NCBI GenBank assembly: GCA_947628925.1
Contig: CANRBU010000001.1
Span: forward strand, 1-42,146
DNA: 42,146 bases
Direction: 5' to 3'
Source: an uncultured Clostridia bacterium
GTDB taxonomy: Bacteria; Bacillota; Clostridia; TANB77; CAG-508
Positions 33,910 through 42,128 of the stretch are shown piece after piece (position 1 is the stretch's first letter; each line of letters begins with the position of its first letter). The notes below the pieces were generated by a model. It made no database searches, was not told where the DNA came from, and saw only the letters and a program-made list of their open reading frames with translations. A program made the translations under genes and the position numbers.

Positions 33910-33939
33910 ATTTTACCTTATATTATTGTAAACTGTCAA
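33910..33939 (-). promoter_or_regulatory. Promoter of rny
   Basis: On the minus strand TTGACA (33939-33934) and TAAAAT (33915-33910) are separated by 18 bases, giving a leader of about 80 bases. Confidence 0.65.
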
Positions 33940-33957
33940 GAGGTTTTGAGAAATACT

Positions 33958-36387
33958 TTATTTATTTTCATCTTTTTGTTCTAAATCTAATTCTATATTA
34001 TATACTTCATAATCTTTATCTATTAGGCTTGTTTCTAAATTTTCAATAAATAGAGTTGCTTTAAAATCTTTTATTGATTTATCAATTGCTTCTTTAAGTT
34101 CTTTGTTTACACCTATAGATAAATTTTTGATTGGTGTTTTTAATGATACATTGTTGTTGGTTTTTGCTCCTCTAGCTTGGCTTATTATTTCAATTATAGA
34201 ATTTCCTTGTTCTATTTCCTTATTGAAATTATAATTTAATGGTTCGATTTCTGTTATGTGTATAGATTTATTATTATGATATAGTTCTTGGAAAATTTCT
34301 TCTGTTATATATGGGAAAAATATGCTAAAATCTTGTAATAGTTTATATAATAAAATATATACTGTTTTTTGTCCACTATATCTTGGTATATCTCCAAATT
34401 CTTCTGGTCTATATAACCTGTGTTTTACTATTTCTATATAATTATCACAAAATTCCCAGAAGAATTTTTCTAAAATATTTAATGCTAAACCTACTTCATA
34501 TTCATCTAAGTAATCCAAGAATTGTTTTTCCATTTCTTGAAAACGTCCTAATATCCATTTATCAATATATTCAAAGTCTGTGAATTCTTTATCTTCATAA
34601 TCAGTTAAATGCATTTCTATAAATTTGGCAACATTCCATATTTTATTTATTAATTTTTTACCTCTAAGTAATGTTTCTTCACTAAATACTATATCTGTTC
34701 CTAATCTTCCTGTACCTGCCCAATATCTGATAACATCTGCTGAATATTGTTTTATCAAATCTAATGGTTCATGTTTGCTATTACCTTTACTTTTGCTGAT
34801 TTTTTCACCTTTTCCAGCCATAACAAAACCTGAAATCATTACATTGTTCCATGGTCTTTGTCCAAAATGATAAAAGCTTTTTACTATTGTATAGAAATCC
34901 CATGTTCTAATAATTTCACTCGCATTTGTTCTTAAACTCATTGGTTTTAATATATCTTCAAAATTTTCTTTTTCTCCATATCTCATATTAATAAGAGGTG
35001 TAACTGAAGAAGTAGCCCATGTATCCATAATATCTGTGTCTGGTACAAATTCTGTACATCCACATTTTGGGCATTTTTCTATTTTTGGTGAATCCACTAA
35101 TGGATTTACAGGTAAATCTTCTTTTTTTGCAAAAATAGTTTCACCACACTCTTTGCAATACCATGCAGGGAATGGAACTCCAAAATACCTTTGTCTTGAT
35201 ATGCACCAGTCCCATGCAATATTATTTACCCACTCATCATATCTAGCATGCATGTATGATGGATGCCAATTTATTTCATTTCCTATTTTGATAAAATCTT
35301 CTTTGTGGTTCATAATGTCAATAAACCATTGTTTCATAACAGCATATTCAACTTCTCTACCACATCTTTCATGTGTTTGTACTTCATGTTCTAGTTCTTC
35401 AATTTTTACTACATATCCACCTTCTTGCAAATCTTCTATGATTTTTTTTCTTGCTTCTTTTATTTTTAATCCACCATATTTTGGTACTGTTTGAACTATT
35501 TTTCCGTCTGTAGTAAATATGTATTTTAATGGTAATTTATATTTTTTCCACCATTCAATATCAGTTTGATCTCCAAAAGTACAGCACATAACTACACCTG
35601 TACCTTTATCCATTGCAACTTTTTCGTCTGCCATTATAGGTACATCTACATCTATAACAGGGATGTGTGCAGTTTTTCCTATTAAATGTTTTCTTTTTTC
35701 ATCTTCTGGGTTTACAAAAACACAAACAATAGCTGGTAATAATTCAGGTCTTGTTGTTGCAATAGTAAATTCTTCTCCATCTTCTACTGTTGTAAAGTTT
35801 ATAAAATTAAATGTTGTTTTAATTGTTTTTGTTTCTAATTCAGCTTGAGCAATAGAAGTTAAACATTCATTACACCATAAAGCTGGACTTTCTTTATGAT
35901 AACAATGACCTTTTTCTACTAAATCTAAAAATGATGCTTGACTAATTTTCATAGTTGAAGGTGCAACAGTTTTGTAGTGAATATTCCAATCTGTACTTAC
36001 TCCCATTTTGCTAAATAGTTCTTTAAAATCTGCTTCATATTTATTAGTTGTTTCATAGCATAACTCTGAAAATTTTTCTCTGCCTATTTCATGTGCTCTT
36101 TTACCTTGTTCTTTTTCTACTAGTCTTTCACTTGGCAAACCATTGTCATCAAAACCAAAAGGATAAAAAATATTATATCCTCTTAACCTTTTATATCTAG
36201 CTAACATTTCTGTTTGTGTATATGAAAAAATGTGACCTATATGAATTTTTCCATTTACAGTTGGTGGAGGTGTATCTATTGAATACACTTCTTTACCATT
36301 TCGTTTGAATTCGTAAATTTTATTTTCTTTCCAATAGTCAAGCCACTTTTTCTCTTTCTCTTCTGCATTATATTTTTTATCTAACAT
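33958..36387 (-). CDS. valS: Valyl-tRNA synthetase, archaeal-like form
   Basis: This class I synthetase charges tRNA-Val. It has 'PPPTVNGKIHIGHIFSYTQ' (HIGH motif), 'GFDDNGLPSERLVEKEQG', an editing domain, two CxxC zinc pairs ('WYCKECGE', 'EKCPKCGC') and 'GEKISKSKGNS' (KMSKS motif). At 809 residues it is shorter than the usual bacterial enzyme (about 880) and lacks the long C-terminal coiled-coil arm. The 'DDNGLPSERLVEK' text is the form seen in archaeal and rickettsial ValRS rather than the common bacterial one. It follows pfkA by 18 bases, so there is no room for a T-box. Confidence 0.94.
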   Translation of the reverse strand: MLDKKYNAEEKEKKWLDYWKENKIYEFKRNGKEVYSIDTPPPTVNGKIHIGHIFSYTQTEMLARYKRLRGYNIFYPFGFDDNGLPSERLVEKEQGKRAHEIGREKFSELCYETTNKYEADFKELFSKMGVSTDWNIHYKTVAPSTMKISQASFLDLVEKGHCYHKESPALWCNECLTSIAQAELETKTIKTTFNFINFTTVEDGEEFTIATTRPELLPAIVCVFVNPEDEKRKHLIGKTAHIPVIDVDVPIMADEKVAMDKGTGVVMCCTFGDQTDIEWWKKYKLPLKYIFTTDGKIVQTVPKYGGLKIKEARKKIIEDLQEGGYVVKIEELEHEVQTHERCGREVEYAVMKQWFIDIMNHKEDFIKIGNEINWHPSYMHARYDEWVNNIAWDWCISRQRYFGVPFPAWYCKECGETIFAKKEDLPVNPLVDSPKIEKCPKCGCTEFVPDTDIMDTWATSSVTPLINMRYGEKENFEDILKPMSLRTNASEIIRTWDFYTIVKSFYHFGQRPWNNVMISGFVMAGKGEKISKSKGNSKHEPLDLIKQYSADVIRYWAGTGRLGTDIVFSEETLLRGKKLINKIWNVAKFIEMHLTDYEDKEFTDFEYIDKWILGRFQEMEKQFLDYLDEYEVGLALNILEKFFWEFCDNYIEIVKHRLYRPEEFGDIPRYSGQKTVYILLYKLLQDFSIFFPYITEEIFQELYHNNKSIHITEIEPLNYNFNKEIEQGNSIIEIISQARGAKTNNNVSLKTPIKNLSIGVNKELKEAIDKSIKDFKATLFIENLETSLIDKDYEVYNIELDLEQKDENK

Positions 36388-36405
36388 GTTTTGTTCCCTC
36401 CTATT

Positions 36406-37551
36406 TTAATCACCTAAATTAATTCCTACACTTCTTGCTGTTTTTACTAAGTCATTGTCCATTGTGACTTTTCTTATATTACTTTCTGTTGTATTTCCTG
36501 ATACTGCACCAATTTTTGTATTTTGTCCAACAACATCTTCTAAACTCACATCATCTAATTTTCCATTTTTTATAACAGTCAATCTTCCAAACTTACCTTC
36601 TAAAGCTAATTGCATTGCTTTTGTTCCATATTTTGTTGAAAGTACTCTATCATAAGCTGTTGGTGTTCCTCCTCTTTGCATATAACCTAGTGTTGTATTT
36701 CTTGCTTCTAAACCAGTTATATCTTCTAGTTGTTTTGCGACAATTTGTCCTATACCACCTAATTTAGTATTATCAACACCTTGTCCATTATTTCTTGTTC
36801 CTTGAATTACCATATCTCCACCTTTTGGTTTTGCTCCTTCTGATACAATAACTATACTAAAGTTTTTACCTCTTGATTGCCTGTTTCTTATTTTTGAAGC
36901 AACTTTTTCTATATCGTATGGTATCTCTGGAATTAATGCTACATCTCCTCCTCCTGCTATTGCTGATTCTAGTGCTATCCAACCAGCATATCTTCCCATA
37001 ACCTCTAATACCATTATACGGTGATGAGTTTCTCCTGTTGTATGCAATCTATCAATAGCTTCCATAGCGACTGAAACAGCTGTATTGTATCCAAAAGTTA
37101 TATCTGTACATGCAACATCATTATCAATTGTTTTTGGTACACCTATCACATTAACACCTTTTGTTGAAAAATCTCTTGCTGATTTTTGTGTTCCATCACC
37201 ACCTAATGTAAAAATACAATCAAAACCATCATCTTTAATATTTTTTATACAAATATCTGATAAATCTTTATATTCTACTTCTCCGTTCTCTTTTTCTATT
37301 TTATAATTAAATACATTTGCATTTGTTGATGAACCTATAATAGAGCCACCCTTTGGTAAAATTCCTTCTGCATTTCCATCTTCTGCTGTACTTAATTTTA
37401 CATATTCATTTTTTAATAATCCATTATATCCATCTATAAAGCCATATGCTTCTACTCCGCTATTTTCTGCTGTTTTTACAATTCCTCTAATAACTGCATT
37501 AAAACCTGCTACATCTCCACCATTTGCTAATATTGCTACTTTTTTTATCAT
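36406..37551 (-). CDS. pfkA: 6-phosphofructokinase (ATP/PPi mixed-type family)
   Basis: This glycolytic enzyme phosphorylates fructose 6-phosphate. In 381 residues it has 'FTLGGDGTQKSA' (Gly, not Asp, at the ATP/PPi discriminating position, which favours ATP), 'GVPKTIDNDVACTDITFGY' with Lys at the second discriminating position, and 'EVMGRYAGWIALESAIA'. This mix is typical of the long PFK clade of Clostridia and actinobacteria, so the phosphate donor cannot be settled from sequence alone. The first loop reads GGDVAGFNAVIRG instead of the common GGDCPGLNAVIRG. It is the first gene of the pfkA-valS pair. Confidence 0.9.
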   Translation of the reverse strand: MIKKVAILANGGDVAGFNAVIRGIVKTAENSGVEAYGFIDGYNGLLKNEYVKLSTAEDGNAEGILPKGGSIIGSSTNANVFNYKIEKENGEVEYKDLSDICIKNIKDDGFDCIFTLGGDGTQKSARDFSTKGVNVIGVPKTIDNDVACTDITFGYNTAVSVAMEAIDRLHTTGETHHRIMVLEVMGRYAGWIALESAIAGGGDVALIPEIPYDIEKVASKIRNRQSRGKNFSIVIVSEGAKPKGGDMVIQGTRNNGQGVDNTKLGGIGQIVAKQLEDITGLEARNTTLGYMQRGGTPTAYDRVLSTKYGTKAMQLALEGKFGRLTVIKNGKLDDVSLEDVVGQNTKIGAVSGNTTESNIRKVTMDNDLVKTARSVGINLGD

Positions 37552-37576
37552 GATTATTCCCTCCTCTTCTCATACT

Positions 37577-37604
37577 ATTATACCAATTTTTTTCAAAATT
37601 ACAA
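37577..37604 (-). promoter_or_regulatory. Promoter of pfkA-valS
   Basis: On the minus strand TTGTAA (37604-37599), a 16-base spacer and a perfect TATAAT (37582-37577) lie 26 bases before the pfkA start. Confidence 0.65.
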
Positions 37605-37623
37605 CATTTTAGCAGATTTTTAT

Positions 37624-37652
37624 TTGATTTTTTGCATAAATCATTGTACAAT
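37624..37652 (+). promoter_or_regulatory. Promoter of the pseudouridine synthase gene
   Basis: TTGATT (37624-37629), a 17-base spacer and TACAAT (37647-37652) lie divergent from the pfkA promoter. Confidence 0.6.
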
Positions 37653-37692
37653 AAAAAGGCAATCACTCTTAATTGAAAGGAAAAAACTTAAT

Positions 37693-38553
37693 ATGAAACT
37701 TGAATATATTGTAGATAAATCTGCCTCTATACATGATTTATTACAACAAGAATTTAATATTTCACATAGATTATTTGCTTTTTTAATCAGGCAAAATTTA
37801 ATATTTTGTAATAGTTCTGTTTGTGATACTAGAAATTTTGCAAAACCTGGTGATGTCCTTTCTATATCTATGGATTATGTAGAAAATAATTCAAACATTT
37901 TTCCTACAAAAATGCCTTTAGATATTTTGTTTGAAGATGAGTGGTTATTAGTATTAAATAAACCTAGTGGCATTGCGACACATCCTTCAATATTACATTA
38001 TAGTGATTCCCTTTCAAATGGTGTTCGTTATTATTTTGATAAAATTGGTCTTAATAAAAAGATAAGACCTATTAATCGTTTGGATTTACACACTTCCGGA
38101 ATTATCGTTTTTGCCAAATGTGCTTATATACATGAGCAATTATCTATGCAAATGGAAAATGGTAACTTTTTAAAAGAATATCTTGCTCTTGTGCATGGTG
38201 CTTTAGAAAAGCCAAGTGGTACAATTGATTTGCCAATCTCTAGAAAACCTAATAGTATTATTGAAAGATGTGTTGATTTTTCAAATGGTCAAAATGCTAT
38301 TACAAAATATCAGGTTTTAAAGTATTTTGAAAATAAAAATATAAGTTTAGTAAAATGTCATTTGCTTACTGGAAGAACTCATCAAATTAGACTCCACTTT
38401 TCTTATATAGGTCATCCTTTAGTTGGTGATAGTTTATATGGAAATGATGCATCTAAATATGGTCAAGCTTTACATTGTTCACATATAAGTTTTATTCATC
38501 CTGTTACTAAACAAAAATTAGATTTTGAAAATGATAATTTTAAAAAGAATTAG
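37693..38553 (+). CDS. RluA-family pseudouridine synthase
   Basis: It converts uridine to pseudouridine in rRNA or tRNA. This 286-residue protein has the catalytic motif 'PINRLDLHTSGIIVFAK' (Asp of RLD), 'EYLALVHGAL' and 'HLLTGRTHQIRLHFSYIGHPLVGDSLYG'. The first 70 residues are an S4-like domain. The start ATG 37693 has GAAAGGA upstream; the longer frame from 37624 runs through the promoter and is rejected. Which RluA-type target it has (RluD, RluC or YlyB-like) cannot be told. It is one of the few plus-strand genes here and ends in a shared terminator. Confidence 0.92.
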   Translation: MKLEYIVDKSASIHDLLQQEFNISHRLFAFLIRQNLIFCNSSVCDTRNFAKPGDVLSISMDYVENNSNIFPTKMPLDILFEDEWLLVLNKPSGIATHPSILHYSDSLSNGVRYYFDKIGLNKKIRPINRLDLHTSGIIVFAKCAYIHEQLSMQMENGNFLKEYLALVHGALEKPSGTIDLPISRKPNSIIERCVDFSNGQNAITKYQVLKYFENKNISLVKCHLLTGRTHQIRLHFSYIGHPLVGDSLYGNDASKYGQALHCSHISFIHPVTKQKLDFENDNFKKN

Positions 38554-38581
38554 CAAAATTTACTTATTTGCTAATTCTTTT
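38543..38581. terminator. Shared bidirectional terminator
   Basis: AAAAGAATTAGCAAA (38543-38557) and TTTGCTAATTCTTTT (38567-38581) form a perfect 15-bp stem that contains the stop codon of the plus gene and the last codons of the minus gene. Confidence 0.85.
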
Positions 38582-39078
38582 AGTTCTTCATCTTGTTTTA
38601 ATTCTTCAGATAAAAAATGAAATGCTCGTGCATCTTGTTGAACTGCAATTTTTGCAATTTCTTTGTTGTTTCTTAATCTATAACTTGCATATTTTATGAT
38701 AATTCCTTTGTTTGCTACAGCTGTTTTTACGATTTCTTCATTATCTCTTAAATCTTCACTTGCATAATACAAAGTTTGCCCATATGTTTTGACACTTTCT
38801 AGTATAAGTTCTTTATCATTTTTTAGTCTTTCTGATGCATAAAAAGCTGTCCAAGGTGCTGTTTTAATTGCTTGCATTATTATGTCTTTATTATCTTTTA
38901 ATCTATCACTTGCAAATTCTAATGCTTCTCCATCTTGAGTTATTGCTGTTTTTACAACTTCTTCATCATCTTGTAATTCAGGACTTGCATATTCTAATAA
39001 TTTGCCTTGTGTTTCAACTTTTTTTAATATATATTCTTTATCATCTGATTTATTTTTTATTTCTTCTAATTCTTCCAT
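38560..39078 (-). CDS. DUF4116 repeat protein
   Basis: This 172-residue protein is built of four to five repeats of about 24 residues of the form 'xxVKTAxxxxGxxLxYASxxLRDNxEI', the pattern of DUF4116, a helical repeat also found in some eukaryotic and giant-virus proteins. It has no membrane segment. I chose ATG 39078, which has AGGAGAG upstream; an earlier ATG at 39099 overlaps the trmB end. It is probably co-transcribed with trmB. The function is unknown. Confidence 0.75.
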   Translation of the reverse strand: MEELEEIKNKSDDKEYILKKVETQGKLLEYASPELQDDEEVVKTAITQDGEALEFASDRLKDNKDIIMQAIKTAPWTAFYASERLKNDKELILESVKTYGQTLYYASEDLRDNEEIVKTAVANKGIIIKYASYRLRNNKEIAKIAVQQDARAFHFLSEELKQDEELKELANK

Positions 39079-39092
39079 TTTAGCTCTCCTTT

Positions 39093-39755
39093 TTAACATC
39101 TTCTTGCCTTCAAAGCTTTAATTAAAATGCCTTGTTCTGTAAACATTTTTTCATGTTCTGTTTCTATATTATTTCCAAAAATATCTTCACTGTGCAAATC
39201 TTGTGTTTCTGCATAAATTTCAAAGCCTGCTTCTTCTAAATAATTTTTAGTTGCGAAAAATAAATCGTCATCATCTGTTTTGAAAAAAATTTCTCCTTTT
39301 TCATCTAGAAAAGTTTTGTATTTTTCTAATTGTCTAGTATGTGTTAATCTCTTTTTTCTGTGCTTTCCCTTAGGCCAAGGGTTACAGAAATTTATGTAGA
39401 TTCTTTTTATATTATCTTTTTCATCTAAAATTAAATTTATTCTTTCAATGTCAAAACGTGTAATCACTACATTTTCTGGTGTTAAATCTTTTTCTAAATA
39501 TGTTTTTTCTATGCTTCGTTTAGCTAAACCTAGCATTGCATCAATTAAATCTATTGCAATATAATTTATTTCTAAATTTTCTGATGCTAATAGGCTGATA
39601 AATTGACCTTTTCCACATCCTAATTCCAAATAAATTGGATTATCTGGATTTTTAAATGCCTCTTTCCATTTTCCTTTTTGTTCTTCTGGATTATCTATGT
39701 AAAAAGATGATGCTTCTAATTCTGGTCTTGCCCATTTTTTATATCTGATTCTCAT
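39093..39755 (-). CDS. trmB: tRNA (guanine-46-N7) methyltransferase
   Basis: TrmB makes m7G46 in the tRNA variable loop. This 220-residue protein has the SAM loop 'YLELGCGKGQFI' (about residues 42-53), 'INFCNPWPKGKHRKKRLTH' (the family PDPWPK region, here N-P-W-P-K) and 'FKTDDDDLF'. ATG 39755 with GAAAGGAAAA upstream is the start; the open frame to 39812 runs into RNase P RNA and is not coding. Confidence 0.93.
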   Translation of the reverse strand: MRIRYKKWARPELEASSFYIDNPEEQKGKWKEAFKNPDNPIYLELGCGKGQFISLLASENLEINYIAIDLIDAMLGLAKRSIEKTYLEKDLTPENVVITRFDIERINLILDEKDNIKRIYINFCNPWPKGKHRKKRLTHTRQLEKYKTFLDEKGEIFFKTDDDDLFFATKNYLEEAGFEIYAETQDLHSEDIFGNNIETEHEKMFTEQGILIKALKARRC

Positions 39756-39783
39756 ATAAATTTTCCTTTCATATATGTAAAAA

Positions 39784-40126
39784 GAGTAAATCTGTAAGCC
39801 GGGTTCTGTCATCTAAAATAGCCATTTATCTAGGATAATTATTACTAATTATCTCAAGCCACACAAGTCAAGAAGGCGCCGAGCAGACTTAATCTTCTTT
39901 AATAGGTGTTGCTCCAGATGGGGTTTACACTGACCTGTTATGTCACCATAACAGCGGTAGGCTCTTACCCTGCCTTTTCACCCTTACCATTTATGGCGGT
40001 TATTTTCTGTTGCACTTTCCTTAAGGTTACCCTCACTAGACGTTATCTAGCATCTTTGCTCTATGGAGCCCGGACTTTCCTCTCGCAATTCCTTTCGAAA
40101 TTTGCCAGCGACTATTTAATTTACTC
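39784..40126 (-). ncRNA. rnpB: RNase P RNA, class A
   Basis: This RNA is the catalytic part of RNase P, which trims tRNA 5' ends. The conserved P4 5' half GAGGAAAGTCCGGGCTCC is on the minus strand near 40083-40066, and the 3' half ACAGAACCCGGCTTAC near 39808-39793. The outermost helix P1 is GAGTAAAT (40126-40119) with ATTTACTC (39791-39784), which fixes both ends at about 343 bases, followed by a T-run acting as terminator. The inner order is that of the ancestral A type. Confidence 0.95.
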
Positions 40127-40134
40127 TATTTCCT

Positions 40135-40143
40135 ATTATATCA
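40135..40143 (-). promoter_or_regulatory. Extended -10 promoter of rnpB
   Basis: The minus strand reads TGATATAAT, an extended -10 box ending eight bases before the RNA 5' end. Its TGA is also the predicted stop codon of the upstream gene. No -35 box is evident. Confidence 0.6.
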
Positions 40144-41149
40144 TATATTACTTAATTCTTCTAGTGTGTTTTTATATTTTATTAAAAAAATTTGAGTATT
40201 CTTTTGTTCTATTGCTTTTTGTAGTTCACTTAACATTACATATGTTTTGTTTATTGAATACTGTTTTTCATCTTTAATTTCCGTACCTGTTAGTAATTTT
40301 GTAAATTCTTCTATACTTGCTCTTATATCTTTTGCAATTTCTTCCCAATTTTCACTATCTAATTCACTATATGCTCTATATATATTTAATTTAGTTCTAG
40401 CAACAATTTTTTCTTTTTCTTCACCTGTTTTTTCTGTGAATTTAACAACATTTTCATAAACTTTTACAAGTCCGTGATAGTGTTTCTTGTTTCTTTTGCT
40501 GTTCTATTGCTTGTGTAAGTGCATCAAATTCTGTATTAAAATTCAATATATCTTGATCATCAACATCTGTTTTATATAAATCTAAAGTTATTGTTGGCAT
40601 TGATGTGTACATATTTTCAATTTCTGTTTTTATTTTTTTCCAATCAATATCTTCATCTCCAAGCAGTATTCCTGATGGTTCTAAACTATAAGTTGTAACT
40701 GTATCACTACTACCACCACTCTCACCACTATTATCTGATTTATTTTGAGAGCTTCCTTCTTGGTTTGATTCCGCATTTGCACTTTCACTTCCTGATGAAC
40801 TTGTCCCTTCTTCTTCACTAGAGCTACTTGAAGTTTCTTTGCTCATTCCACCTTCTCCTGATTTAGAGCTTTTTTCTGTACTTTTCTCACTACCTTCACC
40901 TGAAGAACTTGAACTTACTTCACTTATAGCAATTTTGTAATTTTCAAACTCAATATTATTCATTTTATTAAATAAAGTAAGCATTTTGCTTTCAATATAC
41001 TTTATTTCTGTTTTTGCTTTTTGCTTCATTTCTGTTTCCTTAGTTGGATTAGATGACATGACTTGATATGACACAAATGCTATCGCAATTACAGCAAAAA
41101 ATATTATTAAAATATATGCAAATGTTTTATATTTTTTCAAAATTTTCAT
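40141..41149 (-). CDS. Membrane-anchored Ser/Glu/Gly-rich protein, read through a +1 shift at CGG
   Basis: A transmembrane helix (about residues 9-30) is followed by a short helical part, a Ser/Gly/Glu/Asn-rich low-complexity stretch (about residues 78-147) and a helical domain. The zero frame gives 225 residues, then CGG (40474-40472), then five residues and a stop. Skipping the C reads GGA and opens 109 more codons rich in Glu, Lys and Leu ('LVKVYENVVKFTEKTGEEKE' and onward), free of stops until TGA at 40143-40141, directly before rnpB. The shifted part is as helical and charged as the part before it, so it belongs to the same protein (335 residues). No known family was recognised. The start may instead be the TTG nine bases later, since AAAGGA abuts the ATG. 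Confidence 0.7.
40472..40474 (-). other. Candidate +1 frameshift site CGG-A in the 40141-41149 gene
   Basis: The context is ACA CTA TCA CGG ACT TGT. Skipping C gives TCA GGA CTT GTA AAA GTT TAT and restores a 110-codon open frame. It is the only one of the five sites preceded by A rather than T. Confidence 0.7.
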
Positions 41150-41272
41150 TCCTTTCGTTTATAATTTTTACTAGTATTTCCAAATTTATCATATTTATTC
41201 ATTCTTGCAAATTGTTATATTTTTCGTCTTTTTGCACATATTATTATTATATTAATATAGGAGATTTTTTTG

Positions 41273-41548
41273 ATGACAATAAATTTATTTAGTGAAAAAA
41301 CTGGTGAGGTAAATCGATTTTTAAGTAATCTTTATAATATAGATTTTGAGATATCTAATAAAAAAAGTTGGGAAAAAAAATATGCCAATCCTGTCGAAAT
41401 GGCCGACATTATTGGCGTATATATTGATAATATTGATTTATATGATTTAAATTTATGGGTGTCTTTAGATAAGGGATTTTACATTCATGTAACAGATGAA
41501 AATGGAAATGCTTTAATTAAATATTTATATGAAAGATTCCCTTACTAA
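41273..41548 (+). CDS. Small acidic protein of unknown function
   Basis: This 91-residue soluble protein, ATG 41273 behind ATAGGAGA, has mixed alpha/beta text ('VEMADIIGVYIDNIDLYDLNLWVSLDKGFYIHVTDENGNALIKYLYERFP'). It has no signal, membrane segment or metal motif, and I recognise no family. It stands alone between two minus-strand genes. Confidence 0.6.
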   Translation: MTINLFSEKTGEVNRFLSNLYNIDFEISNKKSWEKKYANPVEMADIIGVYIDNIDLYDLNLWVSLDKGFYIHVTDENGNALIKYLYERFPY

Positions 41549-41567
41549 TTTTTATTATATTTATTGT

Positions 41568-42128
41568 TTATTCTGATTCAACATCAGATTCTGTTTCAAC
41601 AGTTTTTTCTAACTCGTCTTTACTTTCTTCATCAGATTTTTCTGTGTCTATTTCTACTTCTACATCTGGAGCTGTTTCTATTTCAACTTCAATAAAATCA
41701 TCATTTTCTACTGATTGTTTTTCTTCTTTGCCTGATTCTTCTACAGTTTCTGTTTCTTCTACTTCATCTTGTTTTTCACCACATTCAGGGCAAAAATTTG
41801 CATCTTTTTCTATTTCAGTATGGCAACTTTGACATTGCTTTTTATCTTTTAGGTCTCTACATTCTTCTAATATATTTTCAATTTCACCACTTAGCACATC
41901 TATTTGTGTGCATTCTTCTTCTAAATCCTTCTTTATGTCTATATTTTCTTCCCTTACATGTTTTTCATATACTTTTTTACCGATATCTTTATAAATATCA
42001 TTTATCTGACTTTTTAAGTCATTCATTCTTAATTTTAATTTTGCTTCCTTTGCTATTTTACCTGTTTTATCTGCTGTTACCTTATATGCTTCACTTGCTT
42101 TCTTTCCTAATTTATCAAAAAAATCCAT
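41568..42128 (-). CDS. Coiled-coil zinc-ribbon protein with acidic tail
   Basis: Residues 1 to about 95 are a Lys/Glu-rich helix-forming domain ('KLGKKASEAYKVTADKTGKIAKEAKLKL' type). A four-cysteine zinc ribbon (CQSC...CPEC, about residues 99-117) follows, then about 65 residues that are nearly all Glu, Asp, Val, Ser and Thr. This architecture is common in small Firmicute proteins of unknown role. A full AAGGAGG site is at the window edge, so the gene is complete. No partner is visible. Confidence 0.7.
   Translation of the reverse strand: MDFFDKLGKKASEAYKVTADKTGKIAKEAKLKLRMNDLKSQINDIYKDIGKKVYEKHVREENIDIKKDLEEECTQIDVLSGEIENILEECRDLKDKKQCQSCHTEIEKDANFCPECGEKQDEVEETETVEESGKEEKQSVENDDFIEVEIETAPDVEVEIDTEKSDEESKDELEKTVETESDVESE

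Noticed and set aside
36388..36405. T-box riboswitch before valS (and likewise before hisS)
   Set aside because: The gaps of 18 and 19 bases are too short, and no T-box sequence is seen.
39756..39812. Longer N-terminus for TrmB
   Set aside because: The extension overlaps the 3' end of RNase P RNA; the ATG at 39755 has a good ribosome binding site.
40690..40920. Ser/Gly/Glu-rich stretch as a DNA repeat array
   Set aside because: The bases do not repeat in a fixed unit; it is low-complexity protein coding with varied serine codons.
4523..41149. Simple reassignment of CGG to another amino acid (as Trp or Gln in other lineages)
   Set aside because: Reading CGG as any three-base codon leaves the following residues out of frame in all five genes; only removal of one base restores the families.
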